Positions 17,812-26,096 of a DNA stretch of 64,000 nt are shown here, one piece after another. The stretch spans positions 2,356,001-2,420,000 of the forward strand of contig NZ_CP049246.1 of NCBI RefSeq assembly GCF_011046555.1. Reading direction: 5' to 3'. The notes beneath the pieces were generated by a model that made no database searches, had not been told where the DNA came from, and saw only the letters and a program-made list of their open reading frames with translations. The stretch comes from Sphingobacterium lactis. GTDB taxonomy: Bacteria; Bacteroidota; Bacteroidia; Sphingobacteriales; Sphingobacteriaceae. Made by a program: the position numbers and the translations under genes. Position 1 is the stretch's first letter, and each line of letters opens with the position of its first letter.

Positions 17812-18843
17812 ATGGTAGATCATTTGGAAAACGAACAGGAGGAGCAGGAGCTTTATGAGCACCTGCGAATTGTTGCAGATAAAGGGCAGGCGCTACTTCG
17901 TGTGGATAAATTCCTCATGAATAGGGTAGAGAACACCTCCAGGAACCGGATTCAAAATGCCATTGATGCTGGTACGGTTAAAGTTAATGATAAGGTTGTC
18001 AAGGCAAGTTACAAGGTGAAGCCCTTGGATGTCATTACCGTTGTGCTTCCCGACCCACCACGGGATACCGAAGTATATCCAGAAGACATTCCCTTGGATA
18101 TTATTTATGAAGATGACGATGTATTATTGGTTAATAAAGAGGCTGGTATGGTCGTCCATCCCGGTTTCAACAATTATACAGGGACCTTGGTGAATGCATT
18201 GACATTCCATTTAAATCAGCTGCCGACCATGCCGGGCAATACGGGAAGACCGGGATTGGTACATCGGATCGACAAGGATACTTCAGGATTACTGATCATC
18301 GCGAAAAATGAATGGGCAATGACTTTTCTTGCCAAACAGTTTTTCGAACATAGCATTTCCCGGAAATATATCGCGTTGGTTTGGGGAGATATTGCGGAAG
18401 ATGGCACCGTTACGGGATATATTGGCCGAAACCTCAAAGATCGTCGCATTATGGATATGTATGATGACGAGGAGAAAGGAAAATGGTCCGTTACGCACTA
18501 TAAAGTATTGGAACGCTTAGGCTATGTCACCCTGATTGAATGCCAGTTGGAAACCGGCCGTACACACCAGATTCGTGCCCACATGAAATCCATTGGACAT
18601 CCCTTATTTAACGATGAGTCTTATGGGGGAAGTAAGATCCTCAAGGGTACAAGTTTCACCAAATACAAACAATTTGTGGAAAATGCTTTCGCCCTATTGC
18701 CACGTCAAGCACTGCATGCCAGGAGTTTAGGATTTATCCATCCAAAAAGTAAAGAATATTTGCATTTTGAAGTACCATTACCCGAAGATTTCCGTTTAGG
18801 ATTAGAGAAATGGAAAGATTATAGTACACACACCCAACACTAA
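17812..18843 (+). CDS. rluD: RluD-type 23S rRNA pseudouridine synthase
   Basis: A 343-residue enzyme isomerising uridines of large-subunit rRNA. An N-terminal S4 RNA-binding domain (about 30-78, LRVDKFLMNRVENTSRNRIQ) precedes the catalytic domain. The latter has GLVHRIDKDTSGLLI (catalytic Asp154), ISRKYIALVWG and ETGRTHQIRAHMKSIGHP, all hallmarks of the RluA/RluD family. The N-terminal extension of about 28 acidic residues is variable, so the exact start is less certain. It is probably co-transcribed with the aminotransferase 15 bp downstream. Confidence 0.9.
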   Translation: MVDHLENEQEEQELYEHLRIVADKGQALLRVDKFLMNRVENTSRNRIQNAIDAGTVKVNDKVVKASYKVKPLDVITVVLPDPPRDTEVYPEDIPLDIIYEDDDVLLVNKEAGMVVHPGFNNYTGTLVNALTFHLNQLPTMPGNTGRPGLVHRIDKDTSGLLIIAKNEWAMTFLAKQFFEHSISRKYIALVWGDIAEDGTVTGYIGRNLKDRRIMDMYDDEEKGKWSVTHYKVLERLGYVTLIECQLETGRTHQIRAHMKSIGHPLFNDESYGGSKILKGTSFTKYKQFVENAFALLPRQALHARSLGFIHPKSKEYLHFEVPLPEDFRLGLEKWKDYSTHTQH

Positions 18844-18858
18844 TTTCTAGAATATTTT

Positions 18859-19713
18859 ATGCCACATTATATAAATTTTAATGGCACTTTGGTGCCAGAA
18901 GATGCTGCGATATTAACTGCTGACAGCCGAGCTTTCCGTTATGGAGATGGTCTTTTTGAAACCATGTTATGGCGCGATGGCGATGTTCGCTTCTTGGACC
19001 TGCATGTAGAGCGTCTTAAGGAGAGCATGGAGATGTTGCATTTCGATGATTTCGATAAATTCGATGCCTATTTTATCCGGACAAAAATTGAGGAATTGCT
19101 GCGTAAGAACAATATGGTTGGCCAGCAGGCGCGAATCCGACTGATTGTTTACCGCGATGGAGGAGGACTCTATGGTCCGGATAGCAATAAACCTGGCTAT
19201 GTGCTGCAGGCAGACCGGAAACCGGAAACCCTAAGGGATAAGAAAACCGGACTTATCGTGGATGTCTACGAAGAATATAGAAAGCCTTTTAGTGCCTTGG
19301 CGAAGATCAAGTCCAACAATGCTTTAATTTATGTGATGGCAGGACTTTACCGGAAGAAGCATGCTTTTGATGAAGTCATGGTGCTGAATCAAGCAGGTAA
19401 TTTATGTGAAGGCTTAACTTCCAATATTTTCGTCTTTTATGATAAGGTGCTCTATACGCCGGCATTATCGGAAGGGTGTGTAGCGGGGGTTATGCGCCGC
19501 GTCGTGATGGATATGGCTCAGGAACAGGGTATTGAGGTTGTCGAAGCGGAAATAAAGCCAGAAATCATGAAGGTTGCAGATGAAATCTTTTGTACAAATG
19601 CCGTGGAGGGGATCCAATGGGTCATGGGCTATAAGCACAAACGCTATTTTAATAAAATCTCGCGGATATTTCAGGAAAGACTGCAGTCATGGACCTATGA
19701 GATAGAAGAATAA
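18859..19713 (+). CDS. Class IV aminotransferase (branched-chain / aminodeoxychorismate lyase family)
   Basis: A 284-residue PLP enzyme of fold type IV. Visible signatures are RAFRYGDGLFETM (27-36), the predicted PLP Lys151 in KIKSNNALIYVM, and GNLCEGLTSNIFVF. The family covers branched-chain aminotransferases, D-amino acid aminotransferases and 4-amino-4-deoxychorismate lyase, and sequence reading alone cannot separate these. It follows rluD closely and ends at a hairpin terminator. Confidence 0.85.
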   Translation: MPHYINFNGTLVPEDAAILTADSRAFRYGDGLFETMLWRDGDVRFLDLHVERLKESMEMLHFDDFDKFDAYFIRTKIEELLRKNNMVGQQARIRLIVYRDGGGLYGPDSNKPGYVLQADRKPETLRDKKTGLIVDVYEEYRKPFSALAKIKSNNALIYVMAGLYRKKHAFDEVMVLNQAGNLCEGLTSNIFVFYDKVLYTPALSEGCVAGVMRRVVMDMAQEQGIEVVEAEIKPEIMKVADEIFCTNAVEGIQWVMGYKHKRYFNKISRIFQERLQSWTYEIEE

Positions 19714-19729
19714 ACGATATACTTGGTTA

Positions 19730-19776
19730 TCATTACCAGCTAGAAAACTCCATTATGGCTGGTAATGATCTTTTTT
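19730..19776 (+). terminator. Terminator after aminotransferase gene
   Basis: TCATTACCAGC pairs perfectly with GCTGGTAATGA (11 bp) around a 17-base loop and is followed by TCTTTTTT. It overlaps the 3' end of the convergent DinB-like remnant. Confidence 0.75.
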
Positions 19777-20093
19777 AACAGAACGATTTGGCCCAAATGG
19801 TAATAGGCATGTTCGATCTGACCATCAATATTCCTTTCAAAATCACCATACTCCTTCTTCACAAATGTACTCGTTAGGATATCCTGGTCCAATTGTTCTA
19901 TACGGAGTGCGAATACCTCAATGGCAGCCAAAAAATTATGCTTTAGTTGTTCCCATTCGTCTTCGGAAGGTGTCAGGTTGGTCGGAAAACTGAATGTATC
20001 CGAAATCGTGAGCTCCCCATCTTTGAGGAAATGGTTAAGTCCCTGGATATAAATGTTAGATAATAAATTTTGATCATAATTGAAGTTAATTAT
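19740..20093 (-). pseudogene. DinB-like protein remnant, 5' truncated
   Basis: An open minus-strand frame of about 117 codons runs from a stop at 20094-20096 to a TAG at 19740 with no ATG in its first part; the only early start-like codon is an internal TTG at 19931. The translation resembles the C-terminal part of small four-helix DinB-superfamily proteins (LNHFLKDGELT, then DGQIEHAYYHLGQIVLLKK with spaced His residues). The N-terminal helix with the first conserved His is missing. It abuts an AT-rich glycosyltransferase gene, so replacement of its 5' part by acquired DNA is likely. An unusual start codon remains possible. Confidence 0.5.
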
Positions 20094-20246
20094 CTACTTT
20101 ATTGAAAAATAGAATGAAAAGAGACGGATATTTATCATGTTTTTGTAATAAAAAAATTCGAAATTCGTATAAAGTGTAAAAAAACATTTACGGAATTATT
20201 AATATGAATGGTTCTGTGAATTATTTTTAATTAAAACAGTTTAAGA

Positions 20247-21329
20247 ATGCCGACAAAAGTATTGCATGTTGTTACTCGTATAGACACCGGTGGAATTAGT
20301 ACCTTTCTGTCAAATTATTATAAATTTATTGATAAGAGTAAGGTTTTATTTGATATAGTTGCAATAGATACTGGTAATGAACAAGAGTATCATTCAATTT
20401 TTCAAAAGCAAGGTGTGGGAATTTTTTATATGCCGAATCCAATAAACCAGCGTGCGGTTTATTTGTATAATTTGATAAGGAAAAATAAATATGATGTTGT
20501 TCATTCCCATATTGAGTTACAATCAGCTATTTATCTAACGATAGCCAAGGTGGCAGGTGTGAAAAAACGAATTTCTCACGCTCATTTATCAAGAGCAAAT
20601 TTAGGGATGAAAAATATGTTTTTCCGCAAATTATTGAATAACGTTTCTACTCATAAATTCGGAGCAAGTGATTTATCCATACGTGCTGTTTATGGGGATA
20701 AGGAAATAAAAAACAGCTTAGTTATTAATAATGCTGTAGATACAGATTATTTTACCTTCAATGAAGAAAAAAGAAATTCTTTAAGAAAAGATTTAGGATT
20801 GAAATCTGACGAGATCGTACTTGGATTCGTTGGAAGAATTAGTGCCCTTAAAAATATTTTCTACCTTAATAAAATCATTCATGAAGCATATACAGCAAAC
20901 CTAAATATAAAATTACTTGTGATTGGAGTTGGAGAACTTCATGCAGAAATGGAGCAAGATTTGAAAGATAAAAATCTATTGCATCTTGTACATTTTCTAG
21001 GAAATAGAAAAGATGTAAATGAGCTTATGATGGCATTAGATATTTTACTTTTGCCATCTTTTTCTGAAGGTCTTCCCTTAGTTTTAGTCGAATCTCAGAG
21101 TACCTGTTTAAAAAGTTTAGTTTCAAATAAAGTGACTAGAATGATTAAAATAACTGATTATATCGAATATTTAGGTATTGATGATGATAATCTAAGAGAT
21201 TGGACTGAACGCATTGCGGTATTAAATAACTCCTATTTTAGGGGAGAACCTGTTAAAAAACTTATTACTGAAAAAAAATTCAATATAGCTGTAGAAGTAA
21301 AAAAACTTGAAAATATTTATTTAGGTTAA
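20247..21329 (+). CDS. Glycosyltransferase family 4 (orphan, AT-rich)
   Basis: A 360-residue GT-B enzyme. The N-terminal domain opens VLHVVTRIDTGGISTFLSNYY, the linker has LGFVGRISALKNI and the donor-site segment is LLPSFSEGLPLVLVESQS with the family's E-x7-E pattern. It transfers a sugar from a nucleotide donor, probably to a surface glycan. It stands alone 12 kb from the main polysaccharide locus. The DNA is visibly more AT-rich than its neighbours, consistent with horizontal acquisition. Confidence 0.85.
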   Translation: MPTKVLHVVTRIDTGGISTFLSNYYKFIDKSKVLFDIVAIDTGNEQEYHSIFQKQGVGIFYMPNPINQRAVYLYNLIRKNKYDVVHSHIELQSAIYLTIAKVAGVKKRISHAHLSRANLGMKNMFFRKLLNNVSTHKFGASDLSIRAVYGDKEIKNSLVINNAVDTDYFTFNEEKRNSLRKDLGLKSDEIVLGFVGRISALKNIFYLNKIIHEAYTANLNIKLLVIGVGELHAEMEQDLKDKNLLHLVHFLGNRKDVNELMMALDILLLPSFSEGLPLVLVESQSTCLKSLVSNKVTRMIKITDYIEYLGIDDDNLRDWTERIAVLNNSYFRGEPVKKLITEKKFNIAVEVKKLENIYLG

Positions 21330-21466
21330 TGGATGAGCCTTATTTACAATATCTTACCTTTAGTTTGTAATTAACCTGATGACTTTTGGCATTTAATTTT
21401 TTGTAACATATCATGTAATTCTGTTTCAAAAATTGGGTTTCCGTTTGATGATTTAGTATCATTAAA

Positions 21467-21510
21467 ATAGAATAAGGATTCAACATAATTGAATCCTTTA
21501 TTTTCTATTT
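21467..21510. terminator. Hairpin between glycosyltransferase and yceI genes
   Basis: AATAAGGATTCAA pairs with TTGAATCCTTTATT (one bulged base) around CATAA, with T/A-rich flanks on both sides. It lies between convergent genes and can serve both. Confidence 0.65.
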
Positions 21511-21548
21511 CTAGTTTTAACCTGAATGATTGAAAAACATGTGTTTCT

Positions 21549-22139
21549 TTAGTTTTTCACTAATTCCACATTCACTGTAATCGCAACTTCTGGGGCTACT
21601 GCATCAATACCGGCAGGTGTTTTGTCTGCATATTTGATATTGTAATCAAAGCGATTGATCGTAGTTTTAGCAGTGAAACCTGCACGTGTTTTACCCCAAG
21701 GATCAATGATAGTTCCATTGTTCTGTACCACATCAAAAGTAACATTCTTGGTTACATCTTTGATTGTTAGGTCACCTGTTAATTTAAATTTTCCTTTTCC
21801 AGCTTTTGTCAATGTTGCATTGCTCAGGGTCATTTTTGGGAATTTCTCAGCGCTGAAGAAATCATCACTTTTCAAGTGATTGTCACGCGCTTCAATTCGT
21901 GTATCGATGCTGTTCACATCAATGGAGAAACTAACGGTTCCTTTGTCAAAATTTACGGAATCCTTAGACTCAGCCTGACCTTCCAATTTGGTGAATTCAC
22001 CATCAACAAAAGCGATACCCAAATGTTTGATTTCAAAACGAGCGTTTGTGTGGGCTGGATCTACTGACCATTTCACCTGTGAAAAGGCCATGTTGCTCAT
22101 GAATAAGATACCTGCTAATAAACTAAATACTGCTTTCAT
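21549..22139 (-). CDS. YceI-family periplasmic lipid-binding protein
   Basis: A 196-residue protein with a signal peptide (about 1-20, ending in AFSQ) and a full YceI beta-barrel domain. Typical features are WSVDPAHTNARFEIKHLGIAFVDGEF at the start, DTRIEARDNHLKSDDFFSAEKFP in the middle and TIKDVTKNVTFDV. Relatives bind isoprenoid chains. It is monocistronic. Confidence 0.9.
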   Translation of the reverse strand: MKAVFSLLAGILFMSNMAFSQVKWSVDPAHTNARFEIKHLGIAFVDGEFTKLEGQAESKDSVNFDKGTVSFSIDVNSIDTRIEARDNHLKSDDFFSAEKFPKMTLSNATLTKAGKGKFKLTGDLTIKDVTKNVTFDVVQNNGTIIDPWGKTRAGFTAKTTINRFDYNIKYADKTPAGIDAVAPEVAITVNVELVKN

Positions 22140-22583
22140 AATGTATATATTTTAAATGTTTTCAATGATTTGGTACAAAGGTGAAGATTACTTTTTGCCA
22201 CGGCATTGATCTATGTTAATAAATGAAATAAAATATAAAATTGTTTTAGGAAAGCCGGTTTGATTTTGAAAATAGAAGGTAAAGCCGTCTGTAAAATGCA
22301 TTCTATTTATATATTGCTGTGCACCGAAAATGGATAGGTGATGCGTATCGAAGAGATAATTTTATAAAATAGTACTTTGATAGAAAAATTGAATTAATAT
22401 CCTTAATAAGATAAGAACCTTTTATTGGGCATTGTTATATTTAGATGATTAGGTATTTATGATTGACGTAAGTATGAACTCAAAATAATTTCCACATATG
22501 AATTTCAAGGATATATTGCGTGAAATACGGTAAAAATTGGATATATTTACCTTATTGAAAAACATGGAAAGGGGTTTTCTGTT
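22140..22583. other. Intergenic region, no gene recognised
   Basis: 444 bp of AT-rich DNA between the divergent yceI and ankyrin genes. It must hold both promoters. Minus-strand CACCTTTG near 22180 is one base off the TAnnTTTG box and could be the yceI -7. No RNA gene or convincing short ORF was seen. Confidence 0.4.
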
Positions 22584-23294
22584 TTGAGTTTAGTGAGGCT
22601 ATTTATTTTAAATTATTGGAGTTGGAAGGAGCTGCTCTGGAGATCGGTTTTATTGATCTTGGGGATCTTCTTTTTTGTAAGTTGTAAAGCACAAAGTAAC
22701 AAACAAATGATAATGGATTCAGAAGTAGAAAATGCCGTTAAGCGAGGCGATACCGTTTATTTGGATAAGCACGTGAATGCCTCCAATATTGAAGCCGTAA
22801 ATGCGCAATCCCAGAGTATGTTAATGATGGCAACCTATCAGGACAATTATGATTTAGCTTCATTTTTGGTGAAAAAGGGCGCCGATCCGAATCAACAGGA
22901 TGAGCAATTGAACAGCCCTTTTCTCTATGCAGGAGCATCGGGTTATTTGGATATGGTGAAACTATATTTGGCATATGGAGCACGTTTCGATGTTTTTAAC
23001 CGCTACCATGGTACGGCTTTAATTCCAGCAGCAGAGAAAGGACACATTGAGGTGGTTCGTTTATTGGCAAAGACGAAAAATTTCCCCATCAATCACGTTA
23101 ATAAATTGGGGTGGACCGCACTAATGGAAGCTATCGTATTGGGGAATGGAGGGAAGGATCATGTCGAGATTGTCAGTATCCTCTTGAAGGCAGGTGCTGA
23201 TCCGAATATTCCGGATAAAGATGGCGTTTTGCCCATCGAACATGCAAAACAAAAGGGATTTTCCGAAATCGTCGAAATCCTGCAATTACACTAA
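22584..23294 (+). CDS. Ankyrin-repeat lipoprotein
   Basis: A 236-residue protein with an N-terminal hydrophobic segment ending in a lipobox-like FFFVSC (about residue 35), followed by four to five ankyrin repeats. Clear repeats include SMLMMATYQDNYDLASFLVK, SPFLYAGASGYLDMVKLYL, TALIPAAEKGHIEVVRLLA and VEIVSILLKAGADPN. It is likely tethered in the periplasm or at the outer membrane as a protein-binding scaffold. The start is a TTG; no ATG would preserve the signal sequence. Confidence 0.75.
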   Translation: MSLVRLFILNYWSWKELLWRSVLLILGIFFFVSCKAQSNKQMIMDSEVENAVKRGDTVYLDKHVNASNIEAVNAQSQSMLMMATYQDNYDLASFLVKKGADPNQQDEQLNSPFLYAGASGYLDMVKLYLAYGARFDVFNRYHGTALIPAAEKGHIEVVRLLAKTKNFPINHVNKLGWTALMEAIVLGNGGKDHVEIVSILLKAGADPNIPDKDGVLPIEHAKQKGFSEIVEILQLH

Positions 23295-23324
23295 TTAAAA
23301 TTGGCTTCAAGCGATAATCAACAA

Positions 23325-23945
23325 TCAACCTAGTTTTTTGATTACCCTTTCTAGCCTCTTTCTTTTACTTTCTTTATCAAATTCATCCAATCGCTGCACC
23401 AAAAGGGATCGTAGGGAAGGAGCTTCGTTTTTATCAATCTTTGGTAGGACTGCTTCTGCGTACATGGGAAGCTGGTTGGATGGACAGTGCTGAAGCTGTT
23501 CCAGAAGTAGAGGGAAGATAATGTCACGATGTTCCGGAAAGGTGAAAAGATTATTCAGTATACCGATGAAATTATCCCTTGTAATGACAGAGCCATCTGC
23601 TACAGCATGGGATAGTTCCGGTATGTAACAGAAAATTTCCTGGCCATATACCGCAGAAATCGTTCGCAAAGCAGTCATGGAGCCCCATTGCAGGCGGTTG
23701 TTTTTGCTCTTTAATCCCAATAGGAATTCAGCAATATACGGTTGTAATAATGCGGGTTGCAATTCGCCGATTTCATAGAGCACCTTAATACTGTCGTTCT
23801 GCAATTCTTTGTGTTTGCTCTGAATAAGCTGGATAAGGTCTGTTATAGATTGCTGATCGTTCGACTGAACAATTTCTCTTGCTAAAATAATATTAGGTTC
23901 TTCATCGCGCCTTCCTAAAGTAGACGCCAATCGGGTTTTTATCAT
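23325..23945 (-). CDS. HEAT-repeat-like protein
   Basis: A 206-residue all-helical protein whose paired helices resemble HEAT/armadillo repeats (ITDLIQLIQSKHKELQNDSIKVLYEIG; RLQWGSMTALRTISAVYG). There is no signal peptide and no enzyme motif. The C-terminus is strongly basic (KESKRKRLERVIKK). It is convergent with the ankyrin gene, with 30 bp between them. Partner unknown. Confidence 0.6.
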   Translation of the reverse strand: MIKTRLASTLGRRDEEPNIILAREIVQSNDQQSITDLIQLIQSKHKELQNDSIKVLYEIGELQPALLQPYIAEFLLGLKSKNNRLQWGSMTALRTISAVYGQEIFCYIPELSHAVADGSVITRDNFIGILNNLFTFPEHRDIIFPLLLEQLQHCPSNQLPMYAEAVLPKIDKNEAPSLRSLLVQRLDEFDKESKRKRLERVIKKLG

Positions 23946-24301
23946 TATATTAGATCAGTAGGTATAGCTCAAATGTACAAGATTTTCTCTAATTATTTGT
24001 TGAAAATCAGGAGAATCTAATGGAAGTGGCGAATTTAAATTCCATTTGAAAAATAATTTGCGAAAAATGAATTCCGGCTTGCTTTACTCCAAAGGATTAT
24101 GCCTTGCTTGTAACAGATCTAAACCTAACATCTTAACGTAAAATTAGCAGTTGACTGCCTGACTCCGTTAAAATTATTGGTAGCTTTCGGAATGTCCTGC
24201 CCTTGGCGGCCAATAAAATGCAGCTGGAAAACATTGTGGTACAGTTTTCGTTTTTATAATGTTGGACTGAAATTCAGAATATAGATAAATATTAATAGTA
24301 T
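23946..24301. other. Intergenic region, no gene recognised
   Basis: 356 bp between the divergent HEAT-repeat and UbiB-like genes. No ORF of useful length, no clear hairpin and no strong promoter box were seen. Confidence 0.4.
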
Positions 24302-25966
24302 ATGTTGCACATCAATGGTTTTGAGAAAATAAAGCGTGTAGGTCAGATTCTTAAGATTCTATCCAAACATGGGTTTGATGAGATCGTTTCGCGCTCCAAT
24401 CTTGATCGGATCTTACCGGATAGCTTTCTTTTCTGGAACAACCATGCCCGCCGTGTTTTTGAGGACAACTTCAATATCCGTGTCCGTATGGCAATCGAAG
24501 AACTCGGCCCGACCTTTATCAAACTGGGGCAGTTGTTGAGCAATCGACCGGATATTATTCCGCAGGATCTGCAGGAAGAGCTCGTAAAGTTACAGGACGA
24601 TGTCGCGCAAGAGGATATTGATATTCGAAAAAGGTTGGCTTCGGAGTTGGACATCGATGTGGATGCTCATTTTATGCGCATTGACCCCAAACCCATCGCA
24701 TCAGCATCGATTGCCCAGGTCTATCGTGGGCAATTAAAAGATGGAAAGGAAGTAGTTTTCAAGGTCAAACGGAGGGATATTGACGAGATGATCCGTGCAG
24801 ATCTCGATTTTATCAAGGATTTGGTGAAGTTGCTGCAGCGGAAGTATGAAGTGGTCTATAAAATGAACCTGTACCAGATTGTGCTCTCCTTTGAAAGCTC
24901 CCTCTTAAATGAATTGTCCTTTACGAATGAAATAAATAATATCCAAAGGTTCCGTCGGAACTTTGCCGAAAATAAAGAGGTTTATGTTCCTACGGTGTAC
25001 AGAAAGTACAGTACGGATACATTGATCTGTATGGAATTTATCGATGGGGTGAAGGTGAATGATATGGAAGGTTTCCAAGCGCTTGGTCTGTATCCGAAAT
25101 CCATTCTCCAAAATGTGCTGGATCTCTATTTAGAACAGGTGTTGATGCATGGGTTCTTCCATGCGGACCCTCATCCGGGCAATGTCATGGTGAACAGAAG
25201 GGGGCAAATCGTCTTTATCGACTTTGGGGCGATGGGTTTTATGATTCCGGAAGATCGCAAGATCATTGAAGCTATGGTCATCGATTTCTTAGCAAATGAT
25301 GCCAAGAGTTTGATCAAGAATATCAAACGGTTGGCGGTTGTACATCACATTGAGGATGAACGCCGGTTGGAAAGGGATGCCTATGAAATCTTCGAGATGA
25401 TCAAGCAGAATGCATTGGATGATATCGATATCTCGGTAATGCTACAAAAATTGAATACCGTTCTTCAGAGCAATCATATCCTGCTGCCGGACTTTGTGTA
25501 CATCCTGCTTCGTGGGGTGTCCATCCTTGAAGGGACCGGTCGTCAGTTGGATGCTGACCTGAATGTGCCTGAGAGTATTTCTCCCTTTGCCAAGAAGATC
25601 GCCGCCCAGAAACTATCCGCCGATCACCTGATTGCGGAATTGAAGGACAAGGCGAAGTTTGCGAAGGATGTCCTAACCGAGGTCCCTTCGGATCTGCTGA
25701 CCATCCTGGAAAAAGTGAAGGATGATAAGGTGACCCTAAACCATAAAATGGAGGACTTTGACAACCTGCAGCTTATTCTTCACCGGATGGGAAATAAATT
25801 CTTATTATCGATATTAGCTATGACCTTTGGCGTCGGTGCCAGTATCTTGGCGCATGGTCGCGTGGGCTATCTGTTGTGGGGCATTCCAGTGCTATCTTGG
25901 TTTGGCTTCGCGATGAGTTTCTTTCTTTGTTTCGCGTTATTGAGCCATCTCTATAAGAGCAAATAA
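24302..25966 (+). CDS. AarF/UbiB (ABC1) atypical kinase-like membrane protein
   Basis: A 554-residue UbiB-family protein. The KxGQ-type motif (FIKLGQLLSNRPD, about 70-83), the Ala-rich loop (SASIAQVYRG), the VFKVKR lysine, the catalytic-loop equivalent FHADPHPGNVMV and VFIDFGAMGF are all present. Two transmembrane segments end the protein (about 500-550). UbiB/ADCK proteins support isoprenoid quinone synthesis or transport; in a menaquinone-using bacterium the precise role is unclear. It stands alone. Confidence 0.9.
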   Translation: MLHINGFEKIKRVGQILKILSKHGFDEIVSRSNLDRILPDSFLFWNNHARRVFEDNFNIRVRMAIEELGPTFIKLGQLLSNRPDIIPQDLQEELVKLQDDVAQEDIDIRKRLASELDIDVDAHFMRIDPKPIASASIAQVYRGQLKDGKEVVFKVKRRDIDEMIRADLDFIKDLVKLLQRKYEVVYKMNLYQIVLSFESSLLNELSFTNEINNIQRFRRNFAENKEVYVPTVYRKYSTDTLICMEFIDGVKVNDMEGFQALGLYPKSILQNVLDLYLEQVLMHGFFHADPHPGNVMVNRRGQIVFIDFGAMGFMIPEDRKIIEAMVIDFLANDAKSLIKNIKRLAVVHHIEDERRLERDAYEIFEMIKQNALDDIDISVMLQKLNTVLQSNHILLPDFVYILLRGVSILEGTGRQLDADLNVPESISPFAKKIAAQKLSADHLIAELKDKAKFAKDVLTEVPSDLLTILEKVKDDKVTLNHKMEDFDNLQLILHRMGNKFLLSILAMTFGVGASILAHGRVGYLLWGIPVLSWFGFAMSFFLCFALLSHLYKSK

Positions 25967-26025
25967 TGCTGCAATTAATTTCCTGTAGACATACTGTCAT
26001 ATGAACAGGAATCTACCATACAACT

Positions 26026-26050
26026 AAGGCATCCCAATTTGGGATGCCTT
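26026..26050. terminator. Hairpin between convergent UbiB-like and pyruvate oxidase genes
   Basis: AAGGCATCCCAA pairs with TTGGGATGCCTT, a 12-bp stem with a one-base centre. U-runs are short, so it is a moderate terminator that could serve both genes. Confidence 0.65.
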
Positions 26051-26096
26051 TGTCATTTTAATTTTCTGCGCTATAAATGGGTATACACTGATCTTT

